The translations under genes and the position numbers were made by a program. Positions 24,871 to 32,210 of a stretch of DNA of 32,210 nucleotides are shown here, piece after piece (position 1 is the stretch's first letter; every line of letters begins with the position of its first letter). The notes beneath the pieces were generated by a model that made no database searches, was not told the origin of the DNA, and saw only the letters and a list, made by a program, of their open reading frames with translations. The stretch comes from Chloroflexota bacterium. GTDB lineage: Bacteria; Chloroflexota; Anaerolineae; Aggregatilineales; Aggregatilineaceae. The stretch lies in contig JAADYV010000408.1 of NCBI GenBank assembly GCA_010092855.1, positions 1 to 32,210 on the forward strand, written 5' to 3'.

Positions 24871-26556
24871 TTACAGAATGCGCCGGATGCGCAGCGCGAG
24901 GTGAATAGCCAGCCGGGTTTCGGGGTTGTCCAGGTCCAGCCCGCTGATCTCGCGGATGCGGTCCATGCGATACAGCAGCGTGTTGCGGTGAATGTGGAGT
25001 CGTTTGGCGGTGCGCGTCAGGTTGCCGTTTTCCTCGAAGAACGCTTCCAGCGTGGTGATGAACTCGGCGTTGTGCGAGTTTTCTTCGGCCAGTTTGCCGA
25101 GTGTCTCAAGGTAGAATTTGCTAAGTTCGGGCGAGCCGACCAGCAGCGACAACAGCCGGTATACGCCCATGTCCCAGAAGGCAAGCGGCGTCGTCAAGCG
25201 CCACTGGTGCGCGGTCCGGAAGGCGCCCACGGCCTGCTGGAAGCCTTCGCGCCACTCCTTGAGATCGTGCGCTTGCTGGCCCAATCCGACGATGATTTCC
25301 GCGCTGTATCGCTCTGTCACGCGCCCCTGCACGGCCAGCGCCAGGTCGCGCGCATTGGCCGGATCGCCTTCGCAGAACACGATCACCTCGCTGCCATACG
25401 GCTGCACCAGCGCGCCCAACCCCAGCGCCCCGGACTGCTCGTTGCACAGCGCTTCGATCTGGCGCGCAGTCGGTATGTTTTCGCGCAGCCCGCCGATGTA
25501 CAGCGTGGTATAGTGCTGGTCGGGCTGGTAACCCAGGCGCGTTAGCCGCAGCAGCGCTTCGTTTTCGTTGATCATGCCGCCCAGGAACTGCTCCAACACG
25601 TTGCCCTGCACCCGCTTCTGTGCTTCGCGGATGGCCTTCTCTTTGGCCATCTCCAGCGCGCAGACCGCTGCCCCATTCCGGGCAAAGACCACATCCAGCG
25701 CATCGTAAGATTCGTGCGGACTGAAGACCAGCGACAGGAAGCCACGCCCCATCTTCCCGGCCACAATCGGCGCAACCAACCGCCGCAGTTCCAGGGGAGG
25801 CACCGGAATAGCAACCGGGTCCGGGCTGGCCTGGGCAACTTCCATCCGGTCGCGAAACAGGGCGGGCAGCGGATTGACGTCATACAGCGCATCTTCGATG
25901 GAGGGCCAATCGGGGCTGGCGGTCAGGCGGCCAGCCGTCGCCAGGGGGCGCAGCCGTTTGTCCTGGATCACGACGGTTTTGCCCGCCATCGTCGCCAGCG
26001 CCGCCGCCAGCGATCCCAGTCCCCGATTTTCGGTGGAAAGTTGGAGCAGTTGCGCGTGAATGTCGCGCCCGCGCTCTTCTACCGGCGCAGGATTGCCCAG
26101 CAGCGCCTGCGCAATATGGTGTTCGACGTCGCGCAGTGGCACAGTATCGGGCAATTGCAGCAGCGGGATGCGCAGGTCGTCGGCGATTTTACGCGCGGTC
26201 TGGTTGATCTCGCCCTGCACGCCAATGGCAACCACGTCGGTTTCTGACAGCTCGCGGATCAGGCTGACCAGCGTGAGCTTGTCGCTCAGCAGATACATGG
26301 CGTCCAGCGATAGCAGCGCGATCTCACCGCCCCGCAGGTCGGAAAACGCGGGGGGGCGGGTATTGAGCACACTGACCCACGCGATCGGACGGTGGGCACT
26401 TTGCCCGCCGGCGACCAGGCTGGTGCCGACTGGCAGTGCCAGCCGCAGCAGGTCATGCACGTTCAAATTGGGCGGTCCAGACAACGTAACCTCGCCTCTC
26501 GTTTGGTGGGCGACCGACTCCCTTTCGGCAGGGGTGGACAGGCCGGTGTGAGTCAT
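24871..26556 (-). CDS. PucR-family transcriptional regulator
   Basis: N-terminal VHDLLRLALPVGTSLVAGGQSAHRPIAWVSVLNTRPPAFSDLRGGEIALLS (PucR N domain); C-terminal LEAFFEENGNLTRTAKRLHIHRNTLLYRMDRIREISGLDLDNPETRLAIHLALRIRRIL (HTH_30). Confidence 0.92.
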   Translation of the reverse strand: MTHTGLSTPAERESVAHQTRGEVTLSGPPNLNVHDLLRLALPVGTSLVAGGQSAHRPIAWVSVLNTRPPAFSDLRGGEIALLSLDAMYLLSDKLTLVSLIRELSETDVVAIGVQGEINQTARKIADDLRIPLLQLPDTVPLRDVEHHIAQALLGNPAPVEERGRDIHAQLLQLSTENRGLGSLAAALATMAGKTVVIQDKRLRPLATAGRLTASPDWPSIEDALYDVNPLPALFRDRMEVAQASPDPVAIPVPPLELRRLVAPIVAGKMGRGFLSLVFSPHESYDALDVVFARNGAAVCALEMAKEKAIREAQKRVQGNVLEQFLGGMINENEALLRLTRLGYQPDQHYTTLYIGGLRENIPTARQIEALCNEQSGALGLGALVQPYGSEVIVFCEGDPANARDLALAVQGRVTERYSAEIIVGLGQQAHDLKEWREGFQQAVGAFRTAHQWRLTTPLAFWDMGVYRLLSLLVGSPELSKFYLETLGKLAEENSHNAEFITTLEAFFEENGNLTRTAKRLHIHRNTLLYRMDRIREISGLDLDNPETRLAIHLALRIRRIL

Positions 26557-26679
26557 GAACTCTGATTAGACAAACCAGCGCATGGTGTGGCGCAGTGCCC
26601 GTGCCGGCGTTCAGGTCGTGCGGGCATTTGCACTCCGCGGAATGTTCATGCCAGGTGGAAATGCCACCACTACCTGGGC

Positions 26680-28008
26680 CTAATAAATATTAATATAGCG
26701 GTCCAGCTCCCAGGGGCTGACAACCAGTAAATACTCTTGCCACTCTAAACGTTTGGCTTCTAAAAAACGTTCAAATAAGTGTAGACCGAGGGCTTCACGC
26801 GCGAGGGTGCTGGTTTCGAATTCATCCAGTGCCTCGTGGAGCGAGGTGGGGAGGGTGGTCAGATGGCGGCGGCGGTTCGAGACGGTGATCACGTCTTCTT
26901 CAGCAGCCGGTGGCAGCGTCAAGCCTTCCTCGATGCCGCGCAATCCGGCTGCCAACATCAAGGCAAACGCCAGGTATGGGTTACAACTGGGATCGGTGGC
27001 GCGCATTTCGATACGCGTGGTGTCCTGGTTTTGGGCGGGTTGGTTGGGCACGCGCAGCAGCGCCCCCCGGTTGAGTTGGGCCCAGGTGACGTAGATCGGA
27101 GCTTCTTGCCCGGCCATCAGCCGTTTGTAGCTGTTGACCAGCGGAGCCAGCACGGCGCAGATTTCGCGCACAAAAGTAAGCTGCCCGGCCATGAACGCCT
27201 GGGCATCGGCGGACAGACCATAATCATTGGACGGATCAGCAAAGCGGTTGTCGCCGGTTTCCGCGTCGCGCAGCCACTGGTGGACGTGCATCCCGCTGCC
27301 GGGATGCTCGGAGAGCGGTTTGGGCATAAATGTGGCGAAGCGGCCTTCCTGCCGTGCAATGGTCCGCACCGCCAACCGCGTGGTGACAATCGCGTCGGCC
27401 ATGTGCAGCGCGTCGAGCGGGGCCAGGTCAAGCTCGTGCTGGCCCTGGCCAACTTCGTGGTGGCTGGACTCAACCCGGATGCCAATCGTGTGCAGCGCCT
27501 CGCCGACCCGTTTGCGAATGGTGCGCGCGGTGCCGTCGGAAGCGTCGAAATAGCTGGCCTGGTCGTCGAGTTGCAGCGTCTTTTTTCGCGGCTGGTTGCG
27601 AAACAAGTAGTATTCCAGCTCTGGCGCGACTTCATAGCGCAGCCCAGCTTCTTCCGCCAGCGCCAGAATCCGGCGCAGCGCACCACGCGGGTCCCCGGCA
27701 AAGGGCTGGCCGTTGGGCGTATACACGTCACACAGTACGCGCGCGGTGCGGCCATAGTCGGTGGCTTCGGTATCCCAGGGCAGGGGCGTCAGCGTCGAAA
27801 GGTCCGGCACCAGGTACATATCCGATTCGGCCACGCGCGCAAACCCCTCCACTGCCGAGCCATCGAACCAGATGCCGTGTTCCAGAGCGTGGGGCAGTTG
27901 TGCTGCATCAATTGTCACCGTCTTGACCATGCCGGCCACGTCAGTGAATTGCAGATCGATCAGTTGAATATTTTTATCGTTGATCAGGCTAAACACATCG
28001 TCCGACAT
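26680..28008 (-). CDS. Glutamine synthetase (type I)
   Basis: FTDVAGMVKTVTI, GIWFDGSAVEGFARVAESDMYLVPD, PELEYYLF, HHEVGQGQHELDL, FMPKPLSEHPGSGMHVHQ, NRGALLRVP, EMRATDPSCNPYLAFALMLAAGLRGIE. Start 28008 (AGGAAACAGGGT upstream) preferred to 28128. Confidence 0.9.
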   Translation of the reverse strand: MSDDVFSLINDKNIQLIDLQFTDVAGMVKTVTIDAAQLPHALEHGIWFDGSAVEGFARVAESDMYLVPDLSTLTPLPWDTEATDYGRTARVLCDVYTPNGQPFAGDPRGALRRILALAEEAGLRYEVAPELEYYLFRNQPRKKTLQLDDQASYFDASDGTARTIRKRVGEALHTIGIRVESSHHEVGQGQHELDLAPLDALHMADAIVTTRLAVRTIARQEGRFATFMPKPLSEHPGSGMHVHQWLRDAETGDNRFADPSNDYGLSADAQAFMAGQLTFVREICAVLAPLVNSYKRLMAGQEAPIYVTWAQLNRGALLRVPNQPAQNQDTTRIEMRATDPSCNPYLAFALMLAAGLRGIEEGLTLPPAAEEDVITVSNRRRHLTTLPTSLHEALDEFETSTLAREALGLHLFERFLEAKRLEWQEYLLVVSPWELDRYINIY

Positions 28009-28416
28009 ACCCTGTTTCCTGCGCTTCATGTGGTTCGAGAGATCACTACACAGTGGTGATGGCGGGCCAAAGCTGGTTGGTTTGCCCCTGTGTTTGGACC
28101 CATAATTAAGGATCTGATTGAGGGTCATTATAACAAGTTGTACGCAATCCAGCCGCCTTGTTGTGCCGATTGACGATAGCGAGGCATCAGTAGACGGTTA
28201 GGGGAGAGTATCTGTAATATTGTAATTATTTTTGTAGTTGCTGACTTGTTTTGATACTGGCCTGGTATTCTCCGCCGTAAATGGCAATGGCTGGTTAGCT
28301 TGTGAAAAGTGTATATCATTACTCTATTCTAACTTGACTTTATCTTTATGCTGTGTCATAGTTTTACTAGATCACCGTATCATCCTGGGCCGGATAGACT
28401 TTTTGGTGAGAGGCTT

Positions 28417-29517
28417 ATGAATAATCTTCGCAGTCGCTGCATGTTCCTGATTGGGATCGTACTGTTGCTGGGACTGACGCCGGGTGTGCTGGCCGCTGCC
28501 CCTGTTGCGTCCCTGGACGCCCGTGCTCTTCAGGCCGACGACACCGCGCGCGTGCTTGTGCTCCACAGCTATCACCCGGAGTATCTCTGGGACCAGGAAT
28601 TAAACACTGGCATTCTCGATGGCCTGGCCGCTGGTGGGTACAGTGAAGCGAACGGCAATCTGGAAATCGAGCACTTCTGGATGGACACCAAGCAACTGGA
28701 CCGGTCGGAATGGGGATTGCAAGCCACAGACGCCCGGCAAGCCATTCGTGACTTTCAGCCGGACGTTGTCATCATTTCGGATAACAACGCTATTTCGTTC
28801 ATTGCTGCGTCTTGGGATATGCGGAATCCAGTGCCGTTTGTCTTTGCCGGGTTGAACAGCGACCCCGAAGACATCCCCGGTTTGGTAGAACGCCGTTCAT
28901 TCATTACTGGCGTGCTCGAACGAGTGCATGTTGACCAAACACTCAATTGGATCCAGCTTGTCATCCCCGATGCCAGTCGGGTGCTCGTGCTTGCCGACAA
29001 TTCGGAAACGACCCTGGCTTATATCGACGAAGTCGAAGCGGCGCTGCAAGCTGCGCCACGTTTTGCAGACGGGTATGAGATCGAAACATCGAATAATTTG
29101 TCACGCTGGGAAGACCTGGCCGCGCAAGCCAGCAACAATGGCGTTGACGTCATCATCATTGGCACCTACTCAACCGTCCGTGACGCGGATAACCAATTCG
29201 TTTCGTCACAGGACTTGATGACACGCCTGGTTGCGCTGTCGGAAGTGCCCATTGTACCCTTATGGGAGTTCGGTGTGCAGGATGGGGCCTTGGGGGGCAC
29301 GGTTATTTCGGGTGTGACCCAGGGCTACGAAGCGGCCCAACAGGCGGTTCGTATTATCGATGGCGAGGAACCCGGCGACATCGAAATCATTGCGCCGGAG
29401 CGTGGCCGGCTGGTGGTCAACACGGCGGCTGTCGCACGGTGGGACGTTGCCATCCCGCTGGATTTGCTGGAACTATCGGTCATCTACGGGCCGGGTGGCT
29501 CGCTAGTGAACAGGTAA
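28417..29517 (+). CDS. Extracytoplasmic ABC-type substrate-binding protein (PF04392-like)
   Basis: Signal-peptide-like N-terminus; RVLVLHSYHPEYLWDQELNTGILDGLAAGGYSEANGNLEIEHFWMDTK; VIISDNNAISFIA; VPIVPLWEFGVQDGALGG. ATG 28417 preceded by GAGAGG. Confidence 0.82.
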   Translation: MNNLRSRCMFLIGIVLLLGLTPGVLAAAPVASLDARALQADDTARVLVLHSYHPEYLWDQELNTGILDGLAAGGYSEANGNLEIEHFWMDTKQLDRSEWGLQATDARQAIRDFQPDVVIISDNNAISFIAASWDMRNPVPFVFAGLNSDPEDIPGLVERRSFITGVLERVHVDQTLNWIQLVIPDASRVLVLADNSETTLAYIDEVEAALQAAPRFADGYEIETSNNLSRWEDLAAQASNNGVDVIIIGTYSTVRDADNQFVSSQDLMTRLVALSEVPIVPLWEFGVQDGALGGTVISGVTQGYEAAQQAVRIIDGEEPGDIEIIAPERGRLVVNTAAVARWDVAIPLDLLELSVIYGPGGSLVNR

Positions 29518-29523
29518 ATAACT

Positions 29524-31080
29524 ATGTTACGCAGACTGAGCATTCAAGCACAGTTTATCATCTTCATTGTGGCGGCGCTGGTCCTGCTATTTGCGGCGCT
29601 CATGGTTGTCTTTAGTTTTCAGGGCCAGGCTGACCTGGTCGACGGCGAAAATGATCGCAGCCTGACGCTGGCCAACAGTCTGATTGGTCCGCTGCAGGTC
29701 GGCAGCCAGACCTACGGCGCACTGGGCAATGTTCCCGGTGTGGACGAGCGTCTGACCGACCTGGTGGTCAATAGTGTGGACGGCGAGATTGACTTTGTCA
29801 CCGTCACGTGGCCGGATGGCACCGTGCTTTACCACTCCGACCCATCATACAACGGCCAAATGATAGAGGCCCTGGCCAACCCTGAGGACTCTGATTCTCA
29901 CCGGGCTTCGGTGTCTGGTTTTGGCACCGTTTACCTCTCCAGCCTGGAATTAGACAACCCTGTCGCCGCGACCGCTAGCGAGCCAGACACCTTTTATATC
30001 ACCGTTGGTGCCGATGCCGGTGCGCTGGATCAGCGTCTCATCGACGGCCTGTTGGTTTCCATTGTAATTGCGGCCGGGGCTATTGTGGTGGTGGCGGCTC
30101 TGACCGTGTGGTTGGTGCGCGTCAGCCTGACCCGACCCATTCAGCGCATCGTGGATGGCGCGCGGTTGTTCAGCGTGGGCCAGCTCGACCACCAAATCGA
30201 ACCGGGCGGCAGCGATGTGCTGCGCCAGTTGGCAGAAACGCTTAACCAGATGGCGGACGACATCGTGGAATCTCGCATCGAGTTGGAAGCCATGAACCGC
30301 ACGCTCGAAGACCGTATTCAGGCGCGCACCGCTGACCTGGCGACCGTGGCCGAGGTAAGCGCGGAAACCGCGACCGTGCTCGACATTGACCAACTGCTGC
30401 TGTATGTCAGCAACCTCACGAAAGAACGGTTTGGGCTATACCACGCGCACGTTTTTGTATTAGATGAAGAGCAGAACCTGCTGGAACTGGCTGCCGGGGC
30501 CGGTGAAGCCGGGGAGCGTATGGCGGCTGCTGGTTTGCGCATTCGCTACGATAACCAGGGCAGCCTGGTCGCGCGTGCCGCACGGTCGCGCTTGCCGGTG
30601 GTGGAAAATGAAGTCCGCCGCGCATCCGACTTCTTGCCCAACCCACTGTTGCCCAACACCGCGTCGGAAGCCGCCTTCCCGCTGGTGGTGGGTGATCGGG
30701 TGGTGGGCGTGCTCGACGTGCAGTCCGATCAAGTAGATTTCTTTACCGACGACCAGCTTACCGTGTTGAACACGCTGGCGCGGCAAATCGCGGTGTCGGT
30801 TGCCAACGCTCGTTTGTTTACTGAAGTAGAGCGTACCAGCCGTCACGAGCAGGCGTTGAGCGCCATCACCGAGCAAATCCAACGCGCGACAACCATGGAC
30901 GAGGTGCTGCAAACTGCGGCCCGCGAACTTGGCAGGGCGCTGCGCGTGCCGCACACCACCGTACAGTTACAACTCCGGCAGACGCTGGATGCCCAGATGC
31001 TGGATGGTGATGAAACTCGGACAGCAGCACATTCACCAGCTATTGAAACCGCTACCGAGTTTGGGTCGGCAGCTAATTAA
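29524..31080 (+). CDS. Membrane HAMP-GAF signalling protein lacking an obvious output domain
   Basis: Two TM segments (FIIFIVAALVLLFAALMVVFSF; LLVSIVIAAGAIVVVAALTVWLV) around an extracytoplasmic region; HAMP-like RPIQRIVDGARLFSVGQLDHQI; coiled coil; GAF-like region VFVLDEEQNLLELAAGAGEAGERM...FPLVVGDRVVGVLDVQSDQVDFFTDDQLTVLNTLARQIAVSVANARLF. Confidence 0.85.
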   Translation: MLRRLSIQAQFIIFIVAALVLLFAALMVVFSFQGQADLVDGENDRSLTLANSLIGPLQVGSQTYGALGNVPGVDERLTDLVVNSVDGEIDFVTVTWPDGTVLYHSDPSYNGQMIEALANPEDSDSHRASVSGFGTVYLSSLELDNPVAATASEPDTFYITVGADAGALDQRLIDGLLVSIVIAAGAIVVVAALTVWLVRVSLTRPIQRIVDGARLFSVGQLDHQIEPGGSDVLRQLAETLNQMADDIVESRIELEAMNRTLEDRIQARTADLATVAEVSAETATVLDIDQLLLYVSNLTKERFGLYHAHVFVLDEEQNLLELAAGAGEAGERMAAAGLRIRYDNQGSLVARAARSRLPVVENEVRRASDFLPNPLLPNTASEAAFPLVVGDRVVGVLDVQSDQVDFFTDDQLTVLNTLARQIAVSVANARLFTEVERTSRHEQALSAITEQIQRATTMDEVLQTAARELGRALRVPHTTVQLQLRQTLDAQMLDGDETRTAAHSPAIETATEFGSAAN

Positions 31081-31097
31081 TACGAGGGGAAAGAATC

Positions 31098-32141
31098 ATG
31101 CTCAAGAACTTAACACGCACCCATTACATCATTATCGCCGCGATCCTGGCTGTAGTTGTGGCAGTTGTCATTGTGGCTGTGGTGGTTTTGGCAGATGACG
31201 ATGACGGCGAAGACCAGGAAGTGACCGCAGTAAAGCTGCAGTTGTCGTGGTTCTATGAATCGGAATTTGCGGGGTTCTTTGCCGCCGTTGACCAGGGCTA
31301 CTATGAAGATGAAGGGCTGGCAGTAGAGATTCTCGGCAGTGGCTTCGACGATGATGGGAATTACATTGATCCGGTTCCTTTGGTGGTTTCAGGTGAGGCT
31401 ACATTCGGCCTGATGAGTGCGGACAACCTGCTGCGTGCTCGTGCCGAGGGTCAGCCAGTGGTTGCCATTGCGACAACTTTCCAGCGCAGTCCGCGTGCCT
31501 ACATTTCACTGGAGGAAAAAGGCATCACGACACCTGCCGATTTTGTTGGCCAGCGCGTAGTGGTCCGGTCAGATCTCGAGATGACTTATGCAGCAATGCT
31601 GGCACAGGCTGGGGTTGATCGCGCTCAAGTGAACGAGATTACCGACTCGGACCTTTTTAGCATGGATGCCTTGAAAGATGATCTGGTCGATGTTACTCCG
31701 GGTTTCGTGACCAGCGAAGTGATAGACCTGGAACAACAAGGATTCGCTGTCAATACGGTTATGATCGGTACCTACGGCGTGGAAGACTATCAGAACCTGA
31801 TCTTCACCACGGAAGACGTTGTGCAGAACCAACCCGAACTGGTGACCAGCTTCTTGAAAGCAACCATTCAAGGGTTTGAATACGAAGTTGAAAACCCCAA
31901 CGCCGTGGCGGAATTGGCCCTGCAATACGATCCGAACCTGGACGTCGCCACCCAGCGCGCAATGGTAGCTGCATCCGTGCCGCTCATTGCTCCGGCAGGT
32001 AGTCAGATTGGTGACATGGACCCACAAATCTGGGAAAACATTGGCCAACTGATGGTTAGCTCTGGCGCAATCGAAGCCGAGGCACTAGACATTGAAGGCG
32101 TGTATACGCTCCAATTCATCAATGCAGCCTACGAAGAATAA
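31098..32141 (+). CDS. NMT1/THI5-like (ThiY/SsuA-type) substrate-binding protein with N-terminal TM anchor
   Basis: VKLQLSWFYESEFAGFFAAVDQGYYEDEGLAVEIL, ATFGLMSADNLLRARAEGQPVVAIATTFQRSPRAYISLEEKGITTPADFVGQRV; N-terminal YIIIAAILAVVVAVVIVAVVVLA. Confidence 0.88.
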   Translation: MLKNLTRTHYIIIAAILAVVVAVVIVAVVVLADDDDGEDQEVTAVKLQLSWFYESEFAGFFAAVDQGYYEDEGLAVEILGSGFDDDGNYIDPVPLVVSGEATFGLMSADNLLRARAEGQPVVAIATTFQRSPRAYISLEEKGITTPADFVGQRVVVRSDLEMTYAAMLAQAGVDRAQVNEITDSDLFSMDALKDDLVDVTPGFVTSEVIDLEQQGFAVNTVMIGTYGVEDYQNLIFTTEDVVQNQPELVTSFLKATIQGFEYEVENPNAVAELALQYDPNLDVATQRAMVAASVPLIAPAGSQIGDMDPQIWENIGQLMVSSGAIEAEALDIEGVYTLQFINAAYEE

Positions 32142-32177
32142 TTTTCGTTCAATGGTCGACATAAAAGGTGTAAAACC

Positions 32178-32210
32178 ATGAGCGTACAACAAGCTCGACC
32201 TGACCCACCA
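32178..32210 (+). CDS. 5' end of a further ORF, truncated by window edge
   Basis: AAAAGGTG (32163-32170) then ATG at 32178; MSVQQARPDPP with no stop. Probable next gene of the transport cassette. Confidence 0.5.
   Translation, partial: MSVQQARPDPP

Noticed and set aside
26600-26670. Hairpin CCAGGTGG-AAATG-CCACC...CCTGG near the glutamine synthetase 3' end as a terminator
   Set aside because: Stem is present, but no T-tract follows on the minus strand.
26836-28059. 407-aa plus-strand ORF opposite glutamine synthetase
   Set aside because: Overlaps a clear glutamine synthetase on the minus strand; product is G/R/H/V-rich with no recognisable domain. GC-rich antisense shadow.
30840-31080. Truncation or pseudogenisation of the HAMP-GAF protein, because it ends shortly after a second GAF-like start
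   Set aside because: The ORF ends with a normal stop closely followed by a ribosome-binding site and the next gene, and GAF proteins with this type of C-terminus seem common in this lineage. No evidence of a frameshift.

Overview
A 32.2 kb window that looks like a GC-rich Chloroflexota (Anaerolineae-like) chromosome. This assignment rests on gene content and composition only. No rRNA, tRNA, CRISPR or mobile element was seen. Left to right: (1) a secreted protein on the minus strand, open at the left edge and absent from the ORF track, with a degenerate HExxH zincin motif; (2) a glycerol-1-phosphate dehydrogenase/DHQS-like protein; (3) a nucleoside-type (NupP/NupQ/NupO-like) ABC operon; (4) a secreted protein with about 15 TPRs; (5) a PpiC-type foldase and a SAM/spermidine-synthase-like protein; (6) the housekeeping block prfA-prmC-tsaC(sua5); (7) a BCS1-like AAA ATPase and an MgtC/SapB-family protein; (8) a divergent NarL-type response regulator/GAF histidine kinase pair; (9) a secreted protein with a propeller-like region and a triplicated domain; (10) a Gfo/Idh/MocA oxidoreductase, a PucR regulator and a glutamine synthetase; (11) a cassette of PF04392-type binding protein, HAMP-GAF membrane protein and NMT1/THI5-like binding protein. 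The most striking object is the 1157-aa ATPase of the nucleoside ABC operon (6186..9659). It has an intact twin-NBD NupO/YufO-like scaffold interrupted in frame at three sites by membrane segments of about 6, 4 and 2 predicted TM helices. The second insert is an RDD-family domain. Every insert has an even TM count, so all NBD pieces would stay cytosolic. I do not know of a described ABC ATPase with this architecture.
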